From positions 1-64,000 of the forward strand of contig CACDFI010000005.1 of assembly GCA_902551985.1 (NCBI GenBank): a stretch of DNA of 64,000 nucleotides. Reading direction: 5' to 3'. A program made the position numbers and the translations under genes. The notes beneath the pieces were generated by a model. That model did no database searches. It was not told the origin of the DNA and was given only the letters and a program-made list of their open reading frames with translations. Origin of the DNA: an uncultured Pelagibacteraceae bacterium (GTDB lineage: Bacteria; Pseudomonadota; Alphaproteobacteria; Pelagibacterales; Pelagibacteraceae). This document shows, piece after piece, positions 1 to 9,641 of the stretch (its first letter is position 1; every line of letters begins with the position of its first letter).

Positions 1-762
1 ATCAACAAGCCAAGTATGCATAATACCATAAACATCTCCGCCCATATTTGTTAGAGATTTTATAATATCATCTAAAAAAACAATCTTATCATCAGGAATA
101 AATTTTGGTTGCTCTTTGTATATACTTTCATCATAAATAAGTGATTTTTCTTTTTCAGCTCTAAAATTTCTTCCAATAACGTTATTATCGAACTTACTTA
201 TACAGCAACTTAGCCCAACCCAAACAGGTAAACCAGTTTCTAATGCAGAGCTAAGTAAGATTTTTGAGTGATCTATGTCTAATATCATTTCTAGAATTAA
301 AACATCGACTCCTTCTTCTTTTAAGATTTTAGCAGCCTCTTTATAATTTCTCTCTTCCTCTCTAAATGAAGGTAAGTACTTTGGATCTGGAACAAATTCA
401 TTTTCCTTTAATGAGAAAAAATTCGACATACTACCTGCTATTCCAACTATATTTTCTTTCCTCTTATTCTTAATTGCCTTTTTGGCTATTTCTACAGATC
501 TAACAATAAACTCTTTTGTTTCATCACCTCTATTAATACTATTCATATTGTGTCTTGTGGTGCTAAAAGTGTTTGCTGTAATAAGATCACAGCCTGCATC
601 CATAAAATTTTCATGAACTTGTCTTACAATTTCTGGCGCTGAGATTGTTGCTAATGCAGAAAAAGCTGGTGTCATCTCGCCTCCTAAATTTGCAATCTCA
701 GACCCATTTCCACCATCTAAGAATATTTTTGAATTTGATTTAAACTTTTCTTTAAAGAGCAT
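1..762 (-). CDS. Homocysteine S-methyltransferase-type protein, C-terminus cut by window edge
   Basis: Reading the minus strand from the ATG at 762 gives 254 uninterrupted codons to the window edge, so the gene is partial. The N-terminus has the S-methyltransferase (PF02574) pattern: a DGGNGSEI strand, then AGCDLITANTF near residue 60, then GVDVLILEM near residue 150. The family moves a methyl group from S-methylmethionine, betaine or a similar donor to homocysteine through a zinc-bound thiol. The zinc cysteines would lie partly beyond the edge, so donor and activity cannot be judged. The start codon directly abuts the stop of the upstream DMT permease, which implies one transcript with the amidase and Fe-ADH genes. 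The family call is firm; the substrate is unknown. Confidence 0.8.
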   Translation of the reverse strand, partial: MLFKEKFKSNSKIFLDGGNGSEIANLGGEMTPAFSALATISAPEIVRQVHENFMDAGCDLITANTFSTTRHNMNSINRGDETKEFIVRSVEIAKKAIKNKRKENIVGIAGSMSNFFSLKENEFVPDPKYLPSFREEERNYKEAAKILKEEGVDVLILEMILDIDHSKILLSSALETGLPVWVGLSCCISKFDNNVIGRNFRAEKEKSLIYDESIYKEQPKFIPDDKIVFLDDIIKSLTNMGGDVYGIMHTWLVD

Positions 763-1656
763 CTATTTTTCTTCTTTTGGTGCTAGAACAACAGCTAATA
801 CTCCTCCTACAACAATCATTGTACTTCCAACAACTTCTCTCCAACCAAATGTTTCATCTGTTAAAATACCAGCCGATATAACTCCAACTACTATTTCGCT
901 TAAATATAATATTGCACAAAGGCCTGCACCTAAAACAGATGGAGACCACATTATAACTACTCCGGTAGGAATAAAATAAAATACTGAAATCATAACTAAA
1001 AAAATAAACATTGATGCAAAAGCTTCAAACGGTGGCATCGGTCCTAAGTAATCTTTTAAAATAAAGCCAGCAAAAATATTAAATATTGTCCCATAAACAA
1101 AGAAAGAAAAGATTACCGGAAAGACACCGTCTGTTTTGGAAATTTCTAAACGCACTAACCCAGCCCCAAATAGTACACCGCCTACCAATGCCAACCAATC
1201 TCCTGCATTTTGTGGTAACGGTATAATGTTAGATTGACTAAAAACTACCCACAAACCCCCTAGTGCTAAGCTTAAAGTTAAAACTCTTTCTAAACCTGGT
1301 CTTTTTTTTAAAAAATATATTTCAAAAATAGTCGTCCAAACAGGTATCATGTAAAACATGATTAATGCTCGTACAACATCTGTAAGCAAGAAACTTAATG
1401 CGTAACATATAAAACCACTGCCCGTTAAAAAACCAACAAAAGGAATTTCTAAACCAGATGTACGACCTTTATACTTTCTCCACAAAGAGATGGGTGTAAG
1501 TAATAAAATTCCGATCATCATTTGAGAAATTGTTCCCCAACCTCCAGTGAGTCCCCCATCTTCTAAAATTCTTTGAGGTAGCCAATAAACTCCCCATGAT
1601 CCAGCAGCTATTGCTAACGCAAAAGCTATTTTAAAATGATGTTTGTGTCTGACCAT
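763..1656 (-). CDS. DMT superfamily (EamA) permease
   Basis: A 297-residue, very hydrophobic protein with about ten predicted membrane segments arranged as two EamA repeats, the usual layout of drug/metabolite transporters of this length. The ATG overlaps the upstream amidase stop in a TAATG junction, and its own stop abuts the methyltransferase-like start, so translation is probably coupled along the operon. It could import or export a substrate or product of the amidase and Fe-ADH encoded upstream, but DMT sequences give no specificity. It is one of five EamA proteins in the window. Confidence 0.85.
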   Translation of the reverse strand: MVRHKHHFKIAFALAIAAGSWGVYWLPQRILEDGGLTGGWGTISQMMIGILLLTPISLWRKYKGRTSGLEIPFVGFLTGSGFICYALSFLLTDVVRALIMFYMIPVWTTIFEIYFLKKRPGLERVLTLSLALGGLWVVFSQSNIIPLPQNAGDWLALVGGVLFGAGLVRLEISKTDGVFPVIFSFFVYGTIFNIFAGFILKDYLGPMPPFEAFASMFIFLVMISVFYFIPTGVVIMWSPSVLGAGLCAILYLSEIVVGVISAGILTDETFGWREVVGSTMIVVGGVLAVVLAPKEEK

Positions 1657-3074
1657 TAGTTTAATTTTGGTTTAATTTTAGAAAAATTAAAAATTTCTTC
1701 ATATCTTTTTGCAAAAGATATCACTTTTAAATCTTCTTTTACTTTTGCTATAATTTGAATACCTATTGGAAATCCATCTTTATTAAAACCAATAGGCATA
1801 GAAATTGATGGCAAGTAAAAAAGACTAGCGAATATGTGTATTTCAATCCATCTATGATAAGTGTCCATTAATTTTTCATTAATTTTTTCTGGGTGTCTTA
1901 AATTTTTATCAAAAGGAAATGATTGTTGAGATGGTAAAGCTAAAAAATCAAAATCACCAAACAAACTATTTACATCATTTGACAATTCAATTCTTGAGTT
2001 GAGAGCAGATTTTACATCTTCCTCAGTAAGTTTGATACCTTTATTGTATTCCCATATCGCTTGTGGAGTCATTTCGTTAACATCTTTTATATTCATTGTA
2101 ATAATATCCTCATAAATACTTTTTGCTCTCAATGTGCCCCAGCAATTCCATAATTTATGAGCATCTATTTTTGGTTTTAAGTGCTCAATTACAATTTTAT
2201 GCTTTTCAAGATTGTTTAATTGTTTGTTGCACATTTCAATTATTTCAGGATCATATTGATAATTTTCATTCATATCAGATAACCATCCAATTTTTATTTT
2301 TGAAAATTCTTGGTCACTTAAATTAGCCTCACTAAATGAATTATCTAAACTGAAAGAAATTGGATCTTCTTTATGTTGTCCAACTATAACATCTAAAAGA
2401 ATAGACATATCATCAGGTGTTCTTGCAAGACATCCTGGTGTTGAAATAACTGGAAGATTTTTCTTTTTTTCATTTGTCCGATAATCGGGAAGTAATCCTG
2501 GTGTTGGTCTAAAACCATAAACATTTGCGTAAGCAGCAGGTGTTCTACAAGAACCCATCATATCTGTACCATCAGCAAACGGCAGTAAATTTGCTGCAAC
2601 TGCAACACCAGCTCCACCGCTTGATCCACCTGATGATTGACTATTTCCATAAATGTTTGGTGTTATTCCAAATAATCTATTCGCTGTATGAGCGCCCACT
2701 CCTAATTCTGCAGTATTTGTCTTTCCAATTATTAATCCACCAACATCTATCTGACGATCAACAATTATAGAATTTTTTTTTGGAAAATAATCTTTATATC
2801 CAGGAAAACCATAAGTGGTTGGAAAACCAACCACATCTAGCAAATCTTTAGAGGCAAGAGGTAAGCCAAATAACGGCTTTTTCTCGTCAAAATTTTTGTC
2901 CTTAATCTCAGCTTCTTTAATTATTTCCTCTTCATCCTTAATTGAAACAATGGCATTCAAAGATGGATTAAATTTTTTTATTCTTTCAAAATAAAAGCTA
3001 ACTATTTCTCTCACTGAAACTTCTTTTTTCTTAATTAAGGAAATAATTTCTTTAACTGTTTTATTTTCAAACAT
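1656..3074 (-). CDS. Amidase signature family hydrolase
   Basis: A 472-residue amidase-signature enzyme of normal length. The Lys-Ser-Ser triad is visible: Lys76 in ASKDLLD, the cis-Ser in the GGSSGG motif near 149-154, and the nucleophile Ser175 in MGSCRTPA. The fold hydrolyses amides of small carboxylic acids; members include GatA, AtzF and many of unknown substrate. It is not an obvious GatA, because no gatB or gatC lies nearby and its neighbours are an alcohol dehydrogenase 12 bases upstream and a permease sharing one base downstream. A catabolic amide hydrolase is the best reading. Confidence 0.85.
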   Translation of the reverse strand: MFENKTVKEIISLIKKKEVSVREIVSFYFERIKKFNPSLNAIVSIKDEEEIIKEAEIKDKNFDEKKPLFGLPLASKDLLDVVGFPTTYGFPGYKDYFPKKNSIIVDRQIDVGGLIIGKTNTAELGVGAHTANRLFGITPNIYGNSQSSGGSSGGAGVAVAANLLPFADGTDMMGSCRTPAAYANVYGFRPTPGLLPDYRTNEKKKNLPVISTPGCLARTPDDMSILLDVIVGQHKEDPISFSLDNSFSEANLSDQEFSKIKIGWLSDMNENYQYDPEIIEMCNKQLNNLEKHKIVIEHLKPKIDAHKLWNCWGTLRAKSIYEDIITMNIKDVNEMTPQAIWEYNKGIKLTEEDVKSALNSRIELSNDVNSLFGDFDFLALPSQQSFPFDKNLRHPEKINEKLMDTYHRWIEIHIFASLFYLPSISMPIGFNKDGFPIGIQIIAKVKEDLKVISFAKRYEEIFNFSKIKPKLN

Positions 3075-3086
3075 GAAATTTTACTA

Positions 3087-4277
3087 TTACCTAGCTTTTT
3101 TAATGGATGCTAGAGTAATTTCCTTTATTTCTTCTAAAGTTGCTTTTCTAGGATTTTGTCCATAGGCTTGATCTTTCATTGATTTTTCAGCAATTCTATC
3201 AACACAATCTTCGGGGACTCCAATTTCGCTTAAACTTTTTGGAATTTTAATTCTATCAAGAATGTTTTCAATGTTTGATATAAATGCATCTACAGAATGA
3301 TCTTTAAATTGCATTGCTTCAGACATTCTTTTAACTTTTTCTTCCATACCTGGTAGATTATATTTTAAAACTACAGGTAATATTATTGCATTCGTTAGTC
3401 CGTGATGAGTATTGTATTCGGCTCCAACCATATGAGCAATAGCATGTACTAATCCTAAACCTTTTAAAAAAGAAATTCCTGCTAAACAAGATCCAACATG
3501 CATCCCACCTCTTGCAACTATATTGCTAGGTTCTTCTACAGCTGTGACTAAAGATTTTGATATCAAAGATAAACCTTCTAAAGCAGCACCATCACACATT
3601 GGATTGAAACCAGGAACACAATAACCCTCTATACCATGGATTAAAGCATCTGCGCCAGTCCATGCCGTTAAATTTGCTGGCAATCCAATAGTTAGTTCTG
3701 GATCTAACAATGCTAAGGAAGGTCTAACATCTGGATGCCACATACAAAATTTCATGCCTTCTTTTAAATAAGTAACCATAGCTGAAATTTCTGTTTCAGC
3801 TCCAGTTCCAGCAGTCGTAGGAATAGTTATAATTTTTGGGAATGGGTTATCTTTGCTAATTTTAGGCGGAGTTAACTCAAATTCAAAATCTCTTAATGGA
3901 ACATCATTGTTTGCTGTAAGGCAAATTAATTTTCCTCCATCCATAGCACTGCCTCCACCGATTGCAATTATAGCATCATGGTTTCCATCTTTAAATTTAC
4001 TAACACCATTTGAAACCTCATCTTCTCTTGGATTTGGAGATATATTAAAAAATAGATCTGATTTTACATCAGAACTTTTTAAATAATTTTGTAAATTTAT
4101 AATAAATGGTAATTTTGTGCTTCCTTTATCTGTAACAATCAAAGGGTTTTTAATATCCAAATTATTACATATACCACCTATTTCTTTCAATCTGCCTGGT
4201 CCATATGCAATATTAGTCGGAAACGTCCAATCTTGATTGGATAGAATATCAGTTTCGTTAAGTTTAAAACTTTGCAT
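3087..4277 (-). CDS. Iron-containing alcohol dehydrogenase
   Basis: A 396-residue group III (Fe) alcohol dehydrogenase. The NAD-binding GGGSAMDGGK loop sits at 107-116. The metal ligands fit the FucO spacing: Asp210 and His214 (GADALIHG), His278 and His292 in the conserved HAIAH...HHG segment. It should interconvert an alcohol and an aldehyde or ketone in the cytoplasm with NAD(H). It is the first gene of the leftmost minus-strand run, 36 bases from a divergent DMT permease. The substrate cannot be told from sequence. Confidence 0.9.
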   Translation of the reverse strand: MQSFKLNETDILSNQDWTFPTNIAYGPGRLKEIGGICNNLDIKNPLIVTDKGSTKLPFIINLQNYLKSSDVKSDLFFNISPNPREDEVSNGVSKFKDGNHDAIIAIGGGSAMDGGKLICLTANNDVPLRDFEFELTPPKISKDNPFPKIITIPTTAGTGAETEISAMVTYLKEGMKFCMWHPDVRPSLALLDPELTIGLPANLTAWTGADALIHGIEGYCVPGFNPMCDGAALEGLSLISKSLVTAVEEPSNIVARGGMHVGSCLAGISFLKGLGLVHAIAHMVGAEYNTHHGLTNAIILPVVLKYNLPGMEEKVKRMSEAMQFKDHSVDAFISNIENILDRIKIPKSLSEIGVPEDCVDRIAEKSMKDQAYGQNPRKATLEEIKEITLASIKKAR

Positions 4278-4313
4278 TTCTTTTATAAAGTATACAATTT
4301 TAAAAAATTATAA

Positions 4314-5246
4314 ATGAATATTTTGTCTGAGAATACAGATTTAAAAAAAACATATTTAGCAATAGTTACGATGCTCTTAGCAATTTTATGTGTGGATATG
4401 TATATGGTTGTAATAAAATTTTTGGGAAATGAATATACAGTAATTCAGTTAGCGGTATTCAGAAATATAGCTGGGGTAATTCCTCTATTTATACTTATAT
4501 TATTTACTAAAGAGCACATTTCAGTTTTTAGAAACCTAAATAACAAATTCATTGTCTTAAGTTTTTTTAGAGGTTTGGCTTTCTTGTCGATGAATATATT
4601 TATATTTATTTCTGTTATTAATTTAGAATTTGCTACCGCTATGGTTCTTACATTTTCTTCGCCATTTTTCATCGTTATTTTATCAATAATTTTTTTAAAG
4701 GATAAAGTTGGTATTTATAGATGGTCTGCAATTTTTATAGGTTTTTTTGGCGTTGTTTTAATTGTTCAGCCAGGGAGTGATATATTTAGTTTTTACTCAA
4801 TATTTCCAATTCTAACTGCGATTGCTTGGGCATTGAGCGTGATAATTTTAAAATTTATACCTGATGGTCACTCAACAGCTAAAATTCAATTATATACTTT
4901 AATATTTAATGTAATTGGTGGTGTTGTGCTGTTTTTATTGACTACCGGACATGCGGAAATAAAAAGTAGCCAAGATTTTTTTCTTATGACATTGACTGGT
5001 ATTCTTGGAGGTACTGCAGCTATACTTTTTATCTATTCTTATAGATTAATCTCTGCAAGTAAGATGGCTTCGTTTGAATATTTTGGTATTCCTTCATCGT
5101 TTGTTTTAGGTTGGTTATTTTTTAATGAGGCTCCTTGGGAGCAATTATTTCCGGGAGTATTTGTAATTGTGTTTGCTGGAATGATTATAATTTGGAGAGA
5201 TAAAGTAAAACAAAAACAAACTAAAGTGAGTAGAGAAATTAACTAG
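4314..5246 (+). CDS. DMT superfamily (EamA) permease
   Basis: A 310-residue membrane protein with two EamA repeats and about ten transmembrane segments, ending in a short Lys-rich cytoplasmic tail. It is transcribed divergently from the Fe-ADH gene across a 36-base AT-rich gap. It converges on the ABC ATPase gene, and the two 3' ends overlap by eight bases. There is no specific evidence for its substrate. Confidence 0.85.
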   Translation: MNILSENTDLKKTYLAIVTMLLAILCVDMYMVVIKFLGNEYTVIQLAVFRNIAGVIPLFILILFTKEHISVFRNLNNKFIVLSFFRGLAFLSMNIFIFISVINLEFATAMVLTFSSPFFIVILSIIFLKDKVGIYRWSAIFIGFFGVVLIVQPGSDIFSFYSIFPILTAIAWALSVIILKFIPDGHSTAKIQLYTLIFNVIGGVVLFLLTTGHAEIKSSQDFFLMTLTGILGGTAAILFIYSYRLISASKMASFEYFGIPSSFVLGWLFFNEAPWEQLFPGVFVIVFAGMIIIWRDKVKQKQTKVSREIN

Positions 5247-6285
5247 CAGATTTCATTGATTTCATAACTATTGCTCTATCAATTTCACCAATAAGTTCAC
5301 CTGTCTCACTATTAACAACTGGAAATTTCTGGTCTGTGTCTACAAGTTTATCAATTAAAGTTTCTATTTTTGAATTATGAGGGATATTATTTGATCCACT
5401 TTCAAACATTTTTTTTGTATCATCACAACATTCTTCTCTCATTACTTTACTTGCACTAAGGACTTTGTATTTTGGTACGTCTTCGCAAAAATCTTTTACA
5501 TATTGATCTTTGGGGTTAGCAACAATTTCTTCAGGTGTTCCTACTTGAGAAACTTCTCCATCTTTCATAATTGCTATATGATCACCCATTTTAATAGCCT
5601 CTAAGAAATCATGAGTAATAAATACCATTGTCTTCTGTAATTTTTCTTGTATCTTTAATAACTCATCTTGCATTTCTCTTCTAATTAATGGATCTAAAGC
5701 TGAAAAAGGTTCATCAAAAATTAAAATTTCTGGATCTACAGCTAAAGCTCTAGCTAAACCTACTCTTTGCTGCATTCCTCCTGATAACTCTCTTGGGTAA
5801 TTGTTGTGCCAACCTTCTAAGCCAACCATTTTTAAAACTTCCATCGATTTTTCTATTCTGTCATTTTTTTTATTTCCTCTAATCTCTAAACCATATCCAA
5901 TATTCTCCACAACAGTCCTATGTGGAAATAAACCAAAATGCTGAAAAACCATACTCATTTTATTTCTTCTTAAATCTAATAGTTCTCTGCCACTCATTTT
6001 TGTTACGTCAACATCATCCATTTTTACGGTTCCGGCAGTTGGTTCGATTAATCTTGAAATACATCTAACTAAGGTTGATTTTCCACTTCCTGATAAACCC
6101 ATTACAACAAATGTCTCACCTTTCTCTATTGAAAAGCTTACATCTTTTACAGCAACGACGTGTCCTGTTTTTTCTTGAACCTCTTTAATTGATAAATTTT
6201 TATCTAAATCTTTAATAATTCTTTTTTCATCCGACCCAAATAATTTCCAAACATTTGAGCAAGTTATTTTTGGCTGATTACTCAT
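5239..6285 (-). CDS. proV: ProV-type ABC ATPase for quaternary amines
   Basis: A 348-residue ATPase with all ABC motifs: Walker A GLSGSGKST, signature LSGGMQQR, Walker B ILIFDEPFSALD and the switch His in ITHD. The N-terminal extension before the nucleotide domain (about 45 residues, with QEKTGHVVAV) and a C-terminal tail resembling a degenerate CBS module are typical of glycine betaine/proline (ProV/OpuAA) ATPases. It should energise the double-length permease encoded divergently 82 bases away. An ATPase transcribed apart from its permease is unusual. A close paralogue lies at 11522-12547. Confidence 0.88.
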   Translation of the reverse strand: MSNQPKITCSNVWKLFGSDEKRIIKDLDKNLSIKEVQEKTGHVVAVKDVSFSIEKGETFVVMGLSGSGKSTLVRCISRLIEPTAGTVKMDDVDVTKMSGRELLDLRRNKMSMVFQHFGLFPHRTVVENIGYGLEIRGNKKNDRIEKSMEVLKMVGLEGWHNNYPRELSGGMQQRVGLARALAVDPEILIFDEPFSALDPLIRREMQDELLKIQEKLQKTMVFITHDFLEAIKMGDHIAIMKDGEVSQVGTPEEIVANPKDQYVKDFCEDVPKYKVLSASKVMREECCDDTKKMFESGSNNIPHNSKIETLIDKLVDTDQKFPVVNSETGELIGEIDRAIVMKSMKSAS

Positions 6286-6367
6286 ATTTTTTGTTATTTT
6301 AATATCATAAAAATAGACAATATTTTTCTTTAAATGTAAAATTATTTATTTTAAGTTTCATATCGAT

Positions 6368-8485
6368 ATGTCATCTGAAGTTACAAGTATTGAAGAAAAA
6401 TCAAATAACTCCAAAAATATTATAACATATTCAGCAATCTTAATAACTTTTCTTATAGCTTTATGGCTATCTTTTCAAAGTGAAGGTCCATCCAAAATGC
6501 CTAAGGTAGTCACTGATGAATTTACATTTACTGCCTGGGTTAATGATGGCGAAGATTATTTAAAAAAAAATTACAGATGGTTTACCAAAATAATAGCTGG
6601 ATATATAAAAAATGGATATTATTTCCTAGAGGACTTTCTAATTGACTCACCTTGGTTGTTAATTGCAGCGATAATTTTTTTACCTTGTCTAATAGCAGGT
6701 GGCTTAAGGCTTGGACTATATTCTTTATTTGTTATTTACTTCTGGGGGGGAACAGGAATGTGGGATGAGTCCATGCAGACCTTAGCCTTAATGGGTTTAT
6801 CTGTATTACTGTGTGTTGTATTTGGCGTTACATTGGGCGTGATGTGCTCTCAAAGTGATAGGTTTGATAATTTTATGAAGCCTATTTTGGATACAATGCA
6901 GGTTATGCCTGCCTTTGTATATCTTTTTCCAGCTTTATTCTTTTTTGGAATCGGTGGGGCGCCAGCAATATTGGCAACCATGATTTATGCAATGCCCCCA
7001 ATAATTAGATTAACTAATACGGGTATAAGACAGGTTCCTGAACAAACGATTGAGTCAGCTACATCTTTTGGGTCAAGCAAGTTACAGTTATTATTTAAAA
7101 TTAAGATACCACTTTCTCTACCAAGCATAATGATGGGAATAAACCAAGTGATCATGATGGCATTAGCATTAGTTGTACTTGCTTGTTTTATAGGAGCAGA
7201 AGGTATTGGGGGACAAGTTTGGCTAGCAATTAGAAACTTAGATGTTGGTTGGGCAATGGAAGGTGGGCTTTGTATATTATTTATGGCTATTATGTTTGAT
7301 AGGTTTGGTTTAGCATTAAGTAAACCAAAAACAACTTTACCTTCAGATGTTCAAAAATTTTACTTACTACCGCAAGCTTGGGAAAAATATAGTATTGCTA
7401 GAATTATAGAAAAACCTTTAGAATTTTTTAGTGGTTTAGTAAATTTTGTTTGCATAAATATTACAAAATATATTGCTTACGTTTTTGAATTTTTAATTTC
7501 TTTATTTAATAAAGATACTGCTAAAGATATAGGCGAATTATTAAGCAAAAGGTATTACATTATACCTTCATTTATTGTTTTTTTTCTCATTTCTTTTATA
7601 GATTCGAGTTTATTTAAAATAGGAAGCTTTCCTGAAGATTGGAAACTTTCTATAAGACAACCAATTGCTGATGGAGTTAAATCATTAACTGTAAACCCTG
7701 GCTTCATTGCATTTACCAAAGGTTTAAGGGGATTTATTTATCTTAATCTTCTAAGACCACTTGATACTTTTCTTACTCATATACCATGGTGGTACACTAC
7801 TGGTATATTTGTGGCTATTGGATATTTTACCGTTGGATTGAGATTTGCTTTTGTTACATTGTTATTGTTGTTATTTATAGGTGCTAACGGTATATGGCCC
7901 CAAGCAATGATTACTCTTTCTTCAGTTTTAGTCTCCGTAATTTTGTGTTTTGCTATTGGTGTTCCACTTGGAATAATTGCATCCTACAATGAAAGATTTA
8001 GGAATGTTCAGAATGTTGTTTTGGATGCTATGCAGACCCTGCCCTATTTCTGCTACCTAATACCTGTTCTAATGTTTTTTGGTGGAGGAACAGTGTCAGC
8101 AGTTCTTGCAACAGTAATTTATTCAATACCTCCAATTATAAGATTAACTTCTCTGGGATTAACACAAGTTTCAGGAACATATTCTGAAGTTTCAAGATCT
8201 TTTGGAGGAACATTATTACAAACATTAAATAAAATTAAATTTCCGCTTGCTGTTCCAAGTTTAGTTGTTGGATTTAATCAAACAGTAATTATGGCATTTG
8301 CAATGCAAATCGTTACTCCTCTTATTGGAGGAAAAGGGTTAGGGTTAGAAGTTTTCAATGGTTTAGCTAGATCAGATACTGGAAGAGGTCTTGCAGCAGG
8401 AATTGGTATAGTTTTATTGGCTATTATTATTGATAGAATTTCTCTTGCTTGGACAAAAAAGCAAAGAGAGGCACTTGGTTTATAA
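6368..8485 (+). CDS. proW: Double-length (tandem-fused) betaine-type ABC permease
   Basis: At 705 residues this is about twice a typical ProW. Each half carries a BPD_transp_1 core with an ATPase-contacting loop: ESATSFGSSKLQLLFKIKIP in the first half and EVSRSFGGTLLQTLNKIKFP in the second. Each half also has a matching DxMQxxPxFxYLxP helix. The halves are diverged copies, so one chain probably supplies both permease subunits. It lies between the divergent ProV gene and the binding-protein gene 97 bases downstream. The family is quaternary amine uptake (glycine betaine, proline betaine, choline, carnitine). The exact substrate is inferred only from the carnitine-type genes nearby. Confidence 0.88.
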   Translation: MSSEVTSIEEKSNNSKNIITYSAILITFLIALWLSFQSEGPSKMPKVVTDEFTFTAWVNDGEDYLKKNYRWFTKIIAGYIKNGYYFLEDFLIDSPWLLIAAIIFLPCLIAGGLRLGLYSLFVIYFWGGTGMWDESMQTLALMGLSVLLCVVFGVTLGVMCSQSDRFDNFMKPILDTMQVMPAFVYLFPALFFFGIGGAPAILATMIYAMPPIIRLTNTGIRQVPEQTIESATSFGSSKLQLLFKIKIPLSLPSIMMGINQVIMMALALVVLACFIGAEGIGGQVWLAIRNLDVGWAMEGGLCILFMAIMFDRFGLALSKPKTTLPSDVQKFYLLPQAWEKYSIARIIEKPLEFFSGLVNFVCINITKYIAYVFEFLISLFNKDTAKDIGELLSKRYYIIPSFIVFFLISFIDSSLFKIGSFPEDWKLSIRQPIADGVKSLTVNPGFIAFTKGLRGFIYLNLLRPLDTFLTHIPWWYTTGIFVAIGYFTVGLRFAFVTLLLLLFIGANGIWPQAMITLSSVLVSVILCFAIGVPLGIIASYNERFRNVQNVVLDAMQTLPYFCYLIPVLMFFGGGTVSAVLATVIYSIPPIIRLTSLGLTQVSGTYSEVSRSFGGTLLQTLNKIKFPLAVPSLVVGFNQTVIMAFAMQIVTPLIGGKGLGLEVFNGLARSDTGRGLAAGIGIVLLAIIIDRISLAWTKKQREALGL

Positions 8486-8518
8486 GCATTCTAAACAAAA
8501 ACGTTACAATTTTATAAG

Positions 8519-8548
8519 TTTACATACCCATCAATTTTGATCTAAAAT
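8519..8548 (+). promoter_or_regulatory. Candidate sigma70-type promoter of the binding-protein gene
   Basis: TTTACA and TAAAAT hexamers separated by 18 bases lie 35 bases before the ATG at 8583. An AGAGGG ribosome-binding site follows. It could allow extra transcription of the binding protein over the permease. In DNA this AT-rich such matches are common, so confidence is low. Confidence 0.3.
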
Positions 8549-8582
8549 AAGTTTTTAATTAATTAAAAAGAGGGAAAATAAT

Positions 8583-9587
8583 ATGAAAATATCAAAAAGT
8601 ATTTCAGCATTGGTATTGTCACTTGTATTAGTTCTAGGAAGTTTTGGTACTGCACACGCTAAAAGATTAACAGCAGCAGTAGCTGACTGGACTGGTGGAG
8701 AGATTACATGTCAAGTAGCTGTAAGTATGCTAGAAGAAGAATTAGGATACAAAGTCAAAAGAGTTGTATTCCCATCAGGTACAGGTTTATGGGAAGCTAT
8801 TGCAGCTGGAGAAATTGACTTTGCATGCGAAAGTTGGCCAAGTTATGCCGAAGCTGACACAGTAATGATGAAAGGTCCGCTAATTTACGATGGTCAAACT
8901 ATGTTTAATTATGAAGGTGATGGAAGTGTAAAACTTTTAGGAACATCTGGAATTATAGGTTTATCTGACTACTACATTCCTAGATATGCTGCTGAAAGTT
9001 TAGGCATTAAATCATGGAAAGATCTAAATAAGCATAAAGACAAATTTGCTACAATTGAGTCTGGAAGCAAAGGAAGACTTATTGCATGTCCTGTTGCAGG
9101 GTGGAACTGTCACGACCAAAAAAGACTTGATCTTTTAGGTATTGATTTCCAAGCTGATGAATTAGGAACAGAAGCGGCAGCAATTGCTGAAGCTGTAGCT
9201 GCTTATGAAAGAAAAGAACCTTTCTTGTTATATTTATGGGAACCTCACTGGTTCTTTGGTGCTTATGACATGGTTGGTGTTAAACTTCCTGCACATAAAA
9301 CTTGTGATTCATTCACAGAAGCAAACAACTGGAAAGATTGTGGAACTGCAGCATGGCCAGCAACTGGTTGGGCAAAGGACTACACTTTCAATTATGGTAA
9401 TCCTGATACTTTTGCTAAGCCTGAGCACGCTAAAGCAGCTGAATTTTTCACTAAAATGAAATTCGATAATGCTGATCAAGCTGTAATGTTAGTTGAAGTA
9501 AAACAGAAAAATAGAGATCTTAAAGAAGTAGTTAAAGAATGGAAAGACAACAATCCTGATAAATGGAAAAGTTGGATACCAAAATAA
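8583..9587 (+). CDS. proX: ProX/OpuAC-type periplasmic substrate-binding protein
   Basis: A 334-residue secreted protein with a clear signal peptide: Lys-rich start, hydrophobic core, cleavage predicted after Ala26 in the TAHA/KR region. The mature part follows the glycine betaine-binding (OpuAC, PF04069) pattern, with DWTGGEI near the start, CESWPSY near residue 80 and LWEPHWFFGAYD near 210. These give the Trp/Tyr side chains that make cation-pi cages for trimethylammonium groups in the family. A strong AGAGGG site precedes it and a strong terminator follows, fitting a highly expressed binding protein. Confidence 0.9.
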   Translation: MKISKSISALVLSLVLVLGSFGTAHAKRLTAAVADWTGGEITCQVAVSMLEEELGYKVKRVVFPSGTGLWEAIAAGEIDFACESWPSYAEADTVMMKGPLIYDGQTMFNYEGDGSVKLLGTSGIIGLSDYYIPRYAAESLGIKSWKDLNKHKDKFATIESGSKGRLIACPVAGWNCHDQKRLDLLGIDFQADELGTEAAAIAEAVAAYERKEPFLLYLWEPHWFFGAYDMVGVKLPAHKTCDSFTEANNWKDCGTAAWPATGWAKDYTFNYGNPDTFAKPEHAKAAEFFTKMKFDNADQAVMLVEVKQKNRDLKEVVKEWKDNNPDKWKSWIPK

Positions 9588-9610
9588 ATCTTTAAACTAG
9601 TTAATTAAAA

Positions 9611-9641
9611 GGGCTTTGTGAGAACAAAGCCCTTTTTTTTT
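9611..9641 (+). terminator. Rho-independent terminator after the binding-protein gene
   Basis: A perfect 9-bp stem (GGGCTTTGT / ACAAAGCCC) with a GAGA loop is followed directly by nine T residues. It starts 23 bases after the stop codon at 9587 and ends the betaine-type transporter transcript. The T-tract touches the ATG of the next gene. Confidence 0.93.

Noticed and set aside
1-762. Betaine-homocysteine methyltransferase
   Set aside because: The donor-specific and zinc-binding parts are largely outside the window, so only the broad S-methyltransferase family can be claimed.
2525-2770. Plus-strand open frame opposite the amidase
   Set aside because: Gln/Leu/His-rich antisense shadow of conserved amidase motifs, without a start signal.
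9618-9641. GTG start giving eight extra residues to the GDPD protein
   Set aside because: The codon lies in the terminator stem and the extra residues do not match the GDPD N-terminus; the ATG at 9642 puts the HRG motif at the usual place.
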